A program made the position numbers and the translations under genes. The notes below the pieces were generated by a model. The model was given only the letters and a program-made list of their open reading frames with translations. It had not been told where the DNA came from and did not search any database. Shown piece after piece: positions 1-7,252 of a DNA stretch of 47,263 nucleotides; the first letter of the stretch is position 1; every line of letters starts with the position of its first letter. Source of the DNA: Brevibacillus sp. SYP-B805 (GTDB lineage: Bacteria > Bacillota > Bacilli > Brevibacillales > Brevibacillaceae). The stretch is from positions 1 through 47,263 of the forward strand of contig NZ_JAALGD010000024.1 of NCBI RefSeq assembly GCF_011059135.1, in the 5' to 3' direction.

Positions 1-60
1 CACTTCAGACAGCGAGATCAACGTCTCAAACCCAGATTCGTTTCCCCCGGCTACCGCCAT
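1..60 (-). CDS. 5' fragment of an unidentified gene cut by the window edge
   Basis: An open frame on the minus strand begins with ATG at 60 and runs off the left edge. Only 20 codons are visible, beginning MAVAGGNESG. An AAAGGTG-like ribosome binding site lies about 7 nt upstream of the ATG, and a terminator hairpin sits just before it, as expected for the start of a new transcription unit. The fragment is too short to assign a family. Confidence 0.35.
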   Translation of the reverse strand, partial: MAVAGGNESGFETLISLSEV

Positions 61-78
61 TCTACACCTTTACTCATG

Positions 79-112
79 AAAAAAGGTCAATCAGATGTTA
101 CTCTGATTGACC
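79..112 (-). terminator. Rho-independent terminator, minus strand
   Basis: A perfect 11-bp inverted repeat GGTCAATCAGA / TCTGATTGACC (85-95 and 102-112) has a 6-nt loop. It is followed on the minus strand by six T residues (79-84). It would end transcription coming from the 255-656 gene before the next gene begins at 60. Confidence 0.8.
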
Positions 113-254
113 TCATAATACGGAAACCAGATGTTGAGCCCCCTGCCCGCGTCGCGTTTCGGAGCGGACACTGCCAACTTCTTCGCTGGTCGGCAAGAGA
201 GCGAGCGGGAAATCCCCTATGCCCGACTTTGTCTATACACTGAGGCGGCACCTC

Positions 255-656
255 CTATTCGGAGAGGCCGCCTTTTCGTTTCGCGAACCAGACGTCACCC
301 AGCAGCTTCACCAGCTCTTTCGGCAGCGACTGGGGCGGGCGCACTTCGTTTCCCGCCGCATCCACGGCGCGGTAGAGGAGCGCCTTGTCATCGGCAGGGT
401 CAGACTTTGTCTCCAGCGTCAGACCGTCCATCTCCCCCGCCATTTGCCAATCCAGGATCATGATCTGGTATTCCGCCGGAGCCAGTTCGATATATTGTCC
501 GTCGGGCAGATCCACCACCGCATAGCCGTCGTGCTCGATCTCCGCTTCGTAGATGTGACCGTTGGCCGCCTCGTAGAGCGCCAGTTCGCCCGGATTGTTC
601 AAGTTTTCGGCGATTTGTTGAAAATCGGCAATCGTAACCTTGATCGTTCGTTTCAT
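255..656 (-). CDS. Hypothetical acidic protein, 133 aa
   Basis: I do not recognise the family. The frame opens further upstream, but the ATG at 656 (MKRTIKV) is preceded by a GAGGG ribosome binding site about 8 nt away, so it is the likely start. The protein is soluble-looking and acidic, with no signal peptide or membrane segment. Its N-terminal half alternates charged and hydrophobic residues as a small alpha/beta domain would (around LYEAANGHIYEAEIEHDGY). It lies just downstream of endonuclease IV on the same strand, with 41 bp between them, and may share its transcript. Its stop codon lies within a GC-rich hairpin (243-274) that has a T-run only on the plus strand. Confidence 0.7.
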   Translation of the reverse strand: MKRTIKVTIADFQQIAENLNNPGELALYEAANGHIYEAEIEHDGYAVVDLPDGQYIELAPAEYQIMILDWQMAGEMDGLTLETKSDPADDKALLYRAVDAAGNEVRPPQSLPKELVKLLGDVWFAKRKGGLSE

Positions 657-697
657 CGTCTTCCCTCTACTTTCTGTTGGATACGTGTTCCACTCTA

Positions 698-1555
698 TCA
701 TGTTTGTCCGGAACCCGCCAGCGCCAACCGCTCTTGCAAAAAGGCGATCTCTTCCCGGTGGCTGCCGTCGGCCGGTGCGGGCGTTTCCAGGATCACGGGC
801 AGTGCCGCCAACTCTGCCGTTTGCAGGAGGGTCAGCAAAGCTTCCTCCCCGATCGCTCCCCTGCCGATATTGGCGTGGCGGTCCCGCCGTGAACCGGATG
901 GATAGACGGAATCGTTGAGATGAATCGCTTTCAGTTGGTCAAAATAGCCCAATTTCCGCGCTTTCTCCGCCACCTCCGGCCAGTTGTCCCCCCGCCACAT
1001 GCCGCTGGCAAAGGCGTGGCAGGTATCCAGGCAGAACCCCACTTGTTCGGGCCTGTCCAACAGGCTCCGCACCTGCGTCAGCTCTTCCAGCGTCATGCCA
1101 ATGGCTCCGCCCTGCCCCGCGTTGTTTTCCAGCAGGATCAGCGCGTCGCCGTCCCACTGGTTGAGAATCTCATTCAATGTGTGGATCATCAGATGATAGC
1201 CGTACAGCGGATCGGCCGCCTCCCCCTTGTATTGGCCGAAATGAACCACCACCCCCACGGACCCGCACGCTTCCGCGATGGCGAGGTCGCACAGGATGGA
1301 GCGTACGGTCTTTGCAGCCAAATCGGGATCATCCACCGCCAAATTGGTGGGATAGGCGGTATGGGCGATGGAGAGCAGGCCGTGTTCGCGGCAGAAGGCC
1401 TGGCAGAGGCGCGCGTCCCGCCGATCAAACGTTTTGACAGCCAGGCTGCGCGGGTTTTTGGGAAAATATTGAAAGGAGCGGGCTCCCAGCCGCAGGGCCG
1501 TCCGGGCCGCTGCCGCATATCCCGCCCGTATGCTTACATGGCAACCCACTTTCAT
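698..1555 (-). CDS. nfo: Deoxyribonuclease IV (AP endonuclease)
   Basis: Endonuclease IV family (AP endonuclease 2, TIM barrel). It cleaves 5' of abasic sites in base excision repair and uses a trinuclear zinc centre. Visible family features, in order: the N-terminal GCHVSIRAGY (normally G.H.S..GG); FQYFPKNPRS; IAHTAYPTNLA with a metal-ligand His; VVVHFGQYKG, in the position of the usual hG; LLENNAGQGGAIG with the Glu ligand; CLDTCHAFASG; IHLNDSVYPSGSRRDRHANIGRGAIG with the D..H..H ligands; and LETPAP near the C-terminus. The length of about 286 aa fits the family. Two in-frame ATGs occur at 1561 and 1555; the second has AAAGGGG 7 nt upstream and is preferred. In spore formers this enzyme protects germinating spores from AP-site damage. 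Confidence 0.93.
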   Translation of the reverse strand: MKVGCHVSIRAGYAAAARTALRLGARSFQYFPKNPRSLAVKTFDRRDARLCQAFCREHGLLSIAHTAYPTNLAVDDPDLAAKTVRSILCDLAIAEACGSVGVVVHFGQYKGEAADPLYGYHLMIHTLNEILNQWDGDALILLENNAGQGGAIGMTLEELTQVRSLLDRPEQVGFCLDTCHAFASGMWRGDNWPEVAEKARKLGYFDQLKAIHLNDSVYPSGSRRDRHANIGRGAIGEEALLTLLQTAELAALPVILETPAPADGSHREEIAFLQERLALAGSGQT

Positions 1556-1604
1556 GCGCATGCCCCTTTCCCTGTTCTTCCCTATAATCTCTGCAAAGCG
1601 CAAA

Positions 1605-1634
1605 AGAAAAAACCTGTTTGGGCGCAAACAGGTT
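1605..1634 (-). terminator. Terminator of the HD-GYP gene
   Basis: Perfect 10-bp stem AACCTGTTTG / CAAACAGGTT (1611-1620, 1625-1634) with a GGCG loop, followed on the minus strand by a T-rich stretch (1605-1610). The stem touches the stop codon of the HD-GYP gene. Confidence 0.88.
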
Positions 1635-2695
1635 TATGCCAGCATCCCGGTGATGAAGATGGTCGGCTCCTCGCTGAGATCCACGTCGTATACTTCATGA
1701 TCGCTATCCAGGGTCTGGATCGTTCCTTTTTCCCTTTTGATAACCCGGACCACCGGACGCGACGGCAGCCCGCGGTTCTGATCGATGACCACCCCCACCT
1801 CCCCTGTGCTGAGGCGCAACGAAGAGCCTGTCGGGTAGGTGGCAATCGAGCGGAGAAACCGGATCACCATCTGGTGGTCAAAGCGCTTGTTGGCCAGCGC
1901 CATGATTTTTTCGCACGCCTCGTACGGATGGCAGGTCTCCTCTTCGGCGGAAAAGGGGGAAATCAGGTTGTCGTAGTAGTTGGCAATCGCCACGATCTTG
2001 GCGAAATCATGAATCTCCGCCCCTGTCAGCCCGCGCGGCTCCCCGCTGCCATCCACCCATTCGTGATGCTGCAGGGCCACGTGGGCGGAGACGATGCTCA
2101 TCTCATGTTTTTTGCGCAGCAGGTGAAATCCTTTCCATGCATGATGTTCGGTTTGGCCGGGTGTGCCATTCGCGTACGCGGCATCGTCCTTGACCACCTT
2201 GCCGATATCGTGCAGGAGAGCCCCGACCGCCAGTTCCTTCAACTGCTGCTGGTTGTAGCCGAGCGAGATGCCCATGACCGTCGCCATCATGCAGACATTG
2301 AGCGAATGGATAAACATGTGGTTGTCCGCCGTCCGAATATCGGACAGGTTCAACAGCAGACGGCGATTGCGCAAGGTCTCGTCAATGATGCTGTTCACCG
2401 ACTTTAGGATGCCGCGCAGGTCCATGCCTTTGCCCGTCTGCACGCACTGCATCGCTGCGGAAAGGCTGGCGATCGCTTCCTTCCGCGTCGTTTCCTGTAC
2501 CACGTCTTCCATCTTCACATCCTGGAGGTGCGGGTCTTTGATGCACAGCATGGTCACGCCGAAACGGCGAAGCTTGTTGATCATGCCGACGGTCAGCTGC
2601 ATGTCCGCCTGCAACAGCGTCAAGCCGTCGCTCGTATAGATGCTGCGGGCAAGCGTATCTCCTGGTTCCACATCGTCAAGACTGATGTAACGCAT
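1634..2695 (-). CDS. HD-GYP domain protein (putative cyclic-di-GMP phosphodiesterase)
   Basis: 353-aa cytosolic protein with no transmembrane segment. Residues 1-115 resemble the short N-terminal region of many Bacillales HD-GYP proteins (ISLDDVEPGDTLARSIY). Residues about 120-300 form the HD-GYP metal-dependent phosphohydrolase domain: a His in the MFIHSLNV helix (H130), LLHDIGK with the HD pair at 162-163, HAWKGFHLL with H185, and HHEWVDGSGEPRGL. The name-giving GYP is GEP here (218-220), while the HD metal ligands are kept. The family degrades c-di-GMP to pGpG or GMP, or acts as a degenerate binding protein. GGAG lies about 10 nt before the ATG. It appears to be a single-gene unit with its own terminator. 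Confidence 0.88.
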   Translation of the reverse strand: MRYISLDDVEPGDTLARSIYTSDGLTLLQADMQLTVGMINKLRRFGVTMLCIKDPHLQDVKMEDVVQETTRKEAIASLSAAMQCVQTGKGMDLRGILKSVNSIIDETLRNRRLLLNLSDIRTADNHMFIHSLNVCMMATVMGISLGYNQQQLKELAVGALLHDIGKVVKDDAAYANGTPGQTEHHAWKGFHLLRKKHEMSIVSAHVALQHHEWVDGSGEPRGLTGAEIHDFAKIVAIANYYDNLISPFSAEEETCHPYEACEKIMALANKRFDHQMVIRFLRSIATYPTGSSLRLSTGEVGVVIDQNRGLPSRPVVRVIKREKGTIQTLDSDHEVYDVDLSEEPTIFITGMLA

Positions 2696-2822
2696 CGCGG
2701 TTGTTCTCCTCCAGAGTCATCTCTCGTGCGCTTTGCCGATGCCGGCAATCATTTCCATGTTCTTTCGACAGAAATCGGCAAAATTCCTTCTCCTCCGATG
2801 TGGGCGATCTGGGAGGGCCGCC

Positions 2823-4349
2823 TCATGAACGCCCGCCCGTATGCGCCCGCAGCAGCATCTGTTCGTATCGCGCACAGCCGCCTGGTTCGCGCGACAGCAG
2901 CGTCCCCAGCACGGCGCCGAGGAAGCCGAGCGGGATGGAGACAATCCCCGGATTGGCCAGCGGAAACATCGTGTCCGCCCGGATCAGGCCATCCACCGGG
3001 TTCATCACATACGGCCCCAGCATCACAAGGATCACGGAGGAGAGAAGCCCGGTGAAAATGCCGGCAAGCGCTCCCGTTGTCGTAAAACGGCGCCAATACA
3101 GCGTCAGCAGGATCAGCGGCAGATTGGCCGAAGCCGCCATCGCAAAGGTAAGGGAGACCAGAATGGCGACGTTCATGTTTTGGGCGCCGATAGCCAGCAC
3201 GATCGAGATGACGCCGACCCCGATGGACGAGCATTGGGCGGCGGTGACCTGCTCGTTCTCCGAAGCCATCCCTCTCCGCAGCACATTGGCGTACAGGTCA
3301 TGCGCAAAGGCGGAGGAAGCCGACATCACAAGCCCCGTCACAACCGCCAGGATGGTGGCGAAGGCGACGGCCGTGAGATAGGCCATGAGAAAATCCCCGC
3401 CCAGGGCATAAGCCAACAGCGGGACAGAGAGATTGCCTCCGTTTTCCCCCATCCGGATCTGCTCCCATCCGACAAAGACGCTCGCGCCAAACCCGAGAAA
3501 AATGGTCATCAGGTAAAAGGAGCCGACCACCCAGGTGGCGGTAACGACCGATCGGCGGGTGGTCACGGCATCCTTGACGGTAAAAAAGCGCGCGACAATG
3601 TGCGGCAGCCCTGCCGTCCCGAATATCAGGGCCAGATGCAGGGAGATCGTCTCCAGCGGGTTGACGAATTCGTTGCCCGGCTCAAGAAACCGCTCACCCA
3701 GCGGCGAATGGGCCTTCACGGCGGCAAACATCTCCAGCAGGTTCCAATGAAAGCGCGACAGGACGATCAGGCTGACCAGGAGGGTGCTGGCCAACAGCAG
3801 GATCGCCTTGATGATCTGGACCCATGACGTCGCCACCATGCCGCCGAACACCACGTAGATCGTCATCAATCCCCCCACAATCATGACGGCGCTGGCGTAA
3901 TCGATGTCAAGCAGCAGGTGGATGAGAGCCCCGGCCCCCACCAGCTGGGCGATCATATAGAAAATGGTAATCGTCAGGGTGTTCAGGGCGATCACCCCGC
4001 GCAGCAGGGGACTGTCAAAACGAACGGCGATGGCATCGGCCAAGGTGTAGGTGCCGAGGTTGTGCAAAGGTTCCGCCACCAGATACAGCATCACCAGATA
4101 AGAGACCAGAAACCCGATTGCATAAAAAAAGCCGTCAAATCCGTACATGGCAATCGTCCCGGTGATGCCGAGAAACGACGCGGCGCTCATGTAATCACCG
4201 GCGATGGCCCAGCCATTCTGCAAGCCCGTCAGCCGATGGCCCGCCGCATAAAAGTCGCGCGCATTGACGGTCCGTTTGGCGGCCGAGTAGGTGATAGCCA
4301 GTGTGCCGACCACGACGGCCAGAAAAAAGATGATGGTGGTGACGTTCAT
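2823..4349 (-). CDS. actP: Cation/acetate symporter, second copy
   Basis: 508-aa sodium:solute symporter family (SSS) protein of the ActP/YwcA acetate permease group, with about 13 hydrophobic segments. Key stretches: AIAGDYMSAASFLGITG early, YTLADAIAVRF, the conserved FGGMVATSWVQIIKA, FGTAGLPHIVARFFTVKDA, and SSAFAHDLYANVLRRG. It takes up acetate and probably other short monocarboxylates with a cation. It is the last gene of the DUF485-actP-actP unit and paralogous to its neighbour at 4431-5966. An intervening hairpin may lower its expression relative to that copy. GAGGG precedes the ATG. The C-terminal tail differs most between the copies. Confidence 0.92.
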   Translation of the reverse strand: MNVTTIIFFLAVVVGTLAITYSAAKRTVNARDFYAAGHRLTGLQNGWAIAGDYMSAASFLGITGTIAMYGFDGFFYAIGFLVSYLVMLYLVAEPLHNLGTYTLADAIAVRFDSPLLRGVIALNTLTITIFYMIAQLVGAGALIHLLLDIDYASAVMIVGGLMTIYVVFGGMVATSWVQIIKAILLLASTLLVSLIVLSRFHWNLLEMFAAVKAHSPLGERFLEPGNEFVNPLETISLHLALIFGTAGLPHIVARFFTVKDAVTTRRSVVTATWVVGSFYLMTIFLGFGASVFVGWEQIRMGENGGNLSVPLLAYALGGDFLMAYLTAVAFATILAVVTGLVMSASSAFAHDLYANVLRRGMASENEQVTAAQCSSIGVGVISIVLAIGAQNMNVAILVSLTFAMAASANLPLILLTLYWRRFTTTGALAGIFTGLLSSVILVMLGPYVMNPVDGLIRADTMFPLANPGIVSIPLGFLGAVLGTLLSREPGGCARYEQMLLRAHTGGRS

Positions 4350-4368
4350 CCGCGTCCCTCACGATCCA

Positions 4369-4399
4369 ATAAAAAGAAGCTGGAGAATTCTTCTCCAGC
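4369..4399 (-). terminator. Hairpin between the two actP genes
   Basis: Perfect 9-bp stem GCTGGAGAA / TTCTCCAGC (4379-4399) with a 3-nt loop. On the minus strand it is followed by CTTCTTTTTATT. It has the form of an intrinsic terminator inside the presumed operon, so the second symporter gene may be read only by read-through or from another promoter. Confidence 0.75.
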
Positions 4400-4430
4400 C
4401 TCTTCGCAATCTCCTTCTTTATGTTATGGG

Positions 4431-5966
4431 TTACACCGTATCCCCGATGCCGGTATTCACCTTGACCAGGATCTCCTCATATTTGGCATCGTCTCTGGAT
4501 GTGGACAAAACCGTCCCCAGCCATGCCGCGATAAAGCCAAGCGGGATGGAGACAATCCCCGGATTGGAGAGCGGGAACAGCGCATTGCCAACCAGGATGG
4601 CCTTACCGGCTTCCGGGTTCCAGACGTTGGGGCTGACGGCCACCAGAATCAGGGCGCTGAACAGTCCGACCAGCATGCCGGTCACGGCCCCTGTGGTATT
4701 GAACCGTTTCCAGAAGATCGTAAAGATAATCACGGGAAGGTTGGCGCTGGCTGCCACGGCAAACGCCAAAGCCACGAGAAACGCGACATTCATCTTCTGA
4801 GCGAACAGGGCAAGCAGGATGGAGACGACCGCCACACCGACAGATGCCCATTTCGCCGCTTTCATCTGCTCCGCCTCCGTCGCTTTGCCTCTCCGGACGA
4901 TATGGCTGTAGAAATCGTGGGCAAAGGCGGAAGCCGCTGTGAGGACAAGACCGGCGACGACGGCAAGGATGGTCGCGAATGCAACGGCCGAAATGAACGC
5001 GAACAGGAAGTCGCCGCCCAGCGCCTGGGCAAGCAGCGGCGCCGCCATGTTGCCGCCTTTGTCAGCCTTCAGGATCACATCCTGCGTGACGAAGGCTGCC
5101 GCTCCGAACCCGAGGAAAATGGTCATGACATAAAAGATGCCGATGATCCAGGTCGCATAAACGACCGACTTGCGTGCGGTGGAGGCATCCTTCACGGTGA
5201 AGAAGCGGATCAGGATGTGCGGCAGCCCCGCCGTGCCAAGCACCAGCGCAAGGTTCAGAGAGATCGTGTCCAGCCCGTTCTTGAACCGGTTTCCGGGATT
5301 CAGGAACGCGTCTCCCAGGGGAGTCGCCGTCTTCATCTGCTCAAACATGGCCGAAACGCTGAAGCCAAACTTGGCAAAGACGATCAGGGAGATAATCAGG
5401 GTGCCCCCCATCAGCAGGACCGCTTTGACGATTTGCACCCAGCTTGTCGCCCTCATGCCGCCAAACACGACGTATACCGTCATCAGAATGCCCACGATCA
5501 GCACGGACGTAATGTAATCCAGTCCGAGCAGCAGTTTGATCAAGGCGCCGGCCCCCACCAGCTGCGCGATCATGTAAAAGATCGAGATGGCGATCGTATT
5601 CAGCGCAGCGACGCCGCGCACCTGCTTGTTGTTGAAGCGGGCCGCGATCATGTCGGCCATGGTGTACTTGCCGAGATTGCGCATCGGTTCCGCCACGAGA
5701 TACAGGACGACCAGATACGCCACCAGAAAACCGATGCTGTAGAAAAAACCGTCAAACCCGGAGAGCGCGATCATCCCGGCAATCCCCAGAAAGGATGCGG
5801 CCGACATGTAATCGCCCGCGATCGCCAGCCCGTTCTGCCACCCCGTAAGGCCGCCGCCTGCGGTGTAAAATTCGCTGGTGCTGTTCGTGCGTTTCGCAGC
5901 CCAGTAGGTAATGTAGAGGGTAATCGCAACAATGATTAAAAAGAGGATAAAGGCGGTACCATGCAT
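4431..5966 (-). CDS. actP: Cation/acetate symporter, first copy
   Basis: 511-aa SSS-family symporter of the ActP type. It shows the same ordered landmarks as the second copy: AIAGDYMSAASFLGIAG, YTMADMIAARFNNKQVRG, FGGMRATSWVQIVKA, LGTAGLPHILIRFFTVKDA and ASAFAHDFYSHIVRRG. Its start overlaps the stop of the DUF485 gene (TGATG), so translation is coupled. A GAGGG ribosome binding site is present. Pairing of a DUF485 protein with an ActP symporter is the standard YjcH-ActP or YwcB-YwcA arrangement, which supports acetate or a related carboxylate as substrate. The adjacent LytS/LytR pair suggests control by an extracellular carboxylate. Confidence 0.94.
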   Translation of the reverse strand: MHGTAFILFLIIVAITLYITYWAAKRTNSTSEFYTAGGGLTGWQNGLAIAGDYMSAASFLGIAGMIALSGFDGFFYSIGFLVAYLVVLYLVAEPMRNLGKYTMADMIAARFNNKQVRGVAALNTIAISIFYMIAQLVGAGALIKLLLGLDYITSVLIVGILMTVYVVFGGMRATSWVQIVKAVLLMGGTLIISLIVFAKFGFSVSAMFEQMKTATPLGDAFLNPGNRFKNGLDTISLNLALVLGTAGLPHILIRFFTVKDASTARKSVVYATWIIGIFYVMTIFLGFGAAAFVTQDVILKADKGGNMAAPLLAQALGGDFLFAFISAVAFATILAVVAGLVLTAASAFAHDFYSHIVRRGKATEAEQMKAAKWASVGVAVVSILLALFAQKMNVAFLVALAFAVAASANLPVIIFTIFWKRFNTTGAVTGMLVGLFSALILVAVSPNVWNPEAGKAILVGNALFPLSNPGIVSIPLGFIAAWLGTVLSTSRDDAKYEEILVKVNTGIGDTV

Positions 5967-6319
5967 CAGTGATTCCCTCCTTTTGCTTCCTGCTTGATCT
6001 CTTCGACAATGGCATCAAATTCCCGCGACTTTTTCGTATAAAGGATACATAACGCCCACGTCATGACAAATTGGGCAAACGCAAACACCCACGCCCAGGT
6101 GATCGCGCCTACCGCCGGCGTATTCAATACTTTTGAGTAGGATGTCAGCACCGGAAGCAGAAAGTAAAACACGAAGAAGAAAACGGACCACGGCACGATA
6201 AAGGCCTTTTTGCGCTGCAGCAGCGTATTGAACTTGTCGGAACGGGCAATTTCCGCGTAGTTGACCGACCTTTGTTTTCCTGCATTCGCGTCCTTGGCCG
6301 CCGAAGTTGTGTTTGCCAC
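5966..6319 (-). CDS. DUF485 membrane protein, partner of ActP
   Basis: 117-aa DUF485 (YjcH/YwcB family) inner-membrane protein. The frame is open upstream to 6382, but GTG at 6319 has AAAGGAGGT 8 nt upstream and is the likely start. It carries a polar N-terminal stretch, then SDKFNTLLQRKKAFIVPWSVFFFVFYFLLPVL (the family signature and first membrane segment), then a second segment AWVFAFAQFVMTWALCILY. A charged C-terminus follows. It is the promoter-proximal gene of the acetate-uptake unit. Members of this family are encoded immediately before ActP-type symporters; their biochemical role is not settled. Confidence 0.9.
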   Translation of the reverse strand: MANTTSAAKDANAGKQRSVNYAEIARSDKFNTLLQRKKAFIVPWSVFFFVFYFLLPVLTSYSKVLNTPAVGAITWAWVFAFAQFVMTWALCILYTKKSREFDAIVEEIKQEAKGGNH

Positions 6320-6365
6320 GCTGGATACCTCCTTTGTTTTTTTATGGTTAGCCCGCTTCACCTGA

Positions 6366-6381
6366 ATGTAAGCGCTTACCA
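6366..6381 (-). promoter_or_regulatory. Putative cre site (CcpA operator)
   Basis: ATGTAAGCGCTTACCA matches the cre consensus WTGNAARCGNWWWCAW at all but one position. It overlaps the predicted transcription start (about 6378) of the DUF485-actP operon, the usual position for repression by blocking. Carbon catabolite repression of acetate uptake would fit known Bacillus acetate genes; binding is inferred. Confidence 0.65.
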
Positions 6382-6384
6382 CAT

Positions 6385-6413
6385 ATTGTAACGAAATCTT
6401 GCCAATATTGTAA
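6385..6413 (-). promoter_or_regulatory. Promoter of the DUF485-actP operon
   Basis: On the minus strand, -35 TTACAA (6408-6413) and -10 TACAAT (6385-6390) are separated by exactly 17 bp. The -35 is poor, as expected for an activated promoter. It lies between the LytTR-like repeats and the cre box. Confidence 0.65.
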
Positions 6414-6419
6414 ACTTTC

Positions 6420-6451
6420 TGCGCAACATGTCGTTTTTCGTGCGTAACATG
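6420..6451 (-). promoter_or_regulatory. Tandem direct repeats, likely LytR (LytTR) operator
   Basis: Two 11-bp direct repeats, CATGTTRCGCA on the minus strand (6441-6451 and 6420-6430), are separated by 10 bp. This gives the 21-bp period typical of LytTR-domain operators. They end 6 bp upstream of the -35 element and directly follow the lytR gene, so LytR is the obvious candidate activator. Confidence 0.62.
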
Positions 6452-6463
6452 CAGGGCTGTCCC

Positions 6464-7237
6464 CTACAACTGCTCCCCTTCCAGCCGTTTCAACAATTCG
6501 CGCGCATAGGAGCGGGATACCGGAATCTGGACGCGCTTGCCTTCCTTCAGCAGCAGATTGTAAGCGCCGTTAAACCATGGCACCAGCTCGCTTACATAGT
6601 GCAGATTCACCAGGTAGCTCCGATGCGTCCGGAAAAAGTTGTAGGCGTGAAGCTTCTCCTCCAGCTGCTGCAGCGTCATCTTGGACGTGTAGGTGTCGGT
6701 CAGCGTGTGGATCTGAATCACCCGCTCATCGCGCACGGCATACAGGATCGTCTGCGGGTCGATCACCACGAAGCGGTTGTTATCCTCGATCAGGAGCTTC
6801 GTCACCTTGGGACCGGGCCCTGGCGCGGCAGTGGGCGGGGAATCCTTTCCGTCCGCAGCGGGCAGCGCTTCGTTCAGCCGCTTGCGGATGCGCTGCAGGG
6901 TTTCCTTCAGCCGGTGCGGCTCCGTCGGTTTAAGCAGGTAATCGACCGCATTGAGCGAGAAGGCATCCAGCGCATAATTTTCGTACGCGGTGGAAAAGAC
7001 AATCAGCGGCTGCTGCTTGCGGGAGGTCAGCATCCGCGCCGCCTGAATCCCTTCCATCTCCGGCATTTTGATGTCGAGAAAGACAACGTCCGGTTCATGT
7101 TCTTCCACCAGCTTCAGAAGCTCGCGGCCGTTTGTCGCTTCCGGCAGCAGTTCGATATCTTCCTCCTGCGCCAGCAGATAGGCCAGTTCCTCCCTTGCCA
7201 ACCGCTCATCTTCGGCAATCATCACACGAATCGGCAT
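6464..7237 (-). CDS. lytR: LytTR-family response regulator
   Basis: 257-aa response regulator. The receiver domain (about 1-120) has the acidic pocket AEDE, phosphoacceptor Asp in VVFLDIKMPEM (D55 from the chosen start), the STAYENYA Thr/Ser switch and YLLKPTEPHRL with the conserved Lys. A Pro/Gly-rich linker follows. The C-terminal LytTR DNA-binding domain (about 150-255) includes ILYAVRDERVIQIHT, the LEEKL stretch, FFRTHRSYLVNL and PVSRSYARELLKRL. ATG at 7237 has AAGGGG about 10 nt upstream; a TTG three codons earlier is less likely. It lies 15 nt after lytS and directly upstream of its presumed target operon. The family activates transporters for pyruvate or related acids in response to the cognate LytS-type sensor. 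Confidence 0.92.
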   Translation of the reverse strand: MPIRVMIAEDERLAREELAYLLAQEEDIELLPEATNGRELLKLVEEHEPDVVFLDIKMPEMEGIQAARMLTSRKQQPLIVFSTAYENYALDAFSLNAVDYLLKPTEPHRLKETLQRIRKRLNEALPAADGKDSPPTAAPGPGPKVTKLLIEDNNRFVVIDPQTILYAVRDERVIQIHTLTDTYTSKMTLQQLEEKLHAYNFFRTHRSYLVNLHYVSELVPWFNGAYNLLLKEGKRVQIPVSRSYARELLKRLEGEQL

Positions 7238-7252
7238 GCTTGACAAACCCCT

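Noticed and set aside
243-274. GC-rich hairpin with a T-run on the plus strand
   Set aside because: As a plus-strand terminator it has no plus-strand gene before it; on the minus strand it lacks a T-run. It was not listed as a terminator.
3918-5939. A 673-codon plus-strand open frame
   Set aside because: It is antisense to the two ActP genes, is rich in His/Gln/Asp/Arg as expected for the reverse complement of membrane-protein codons, and has no ribosome binding site.
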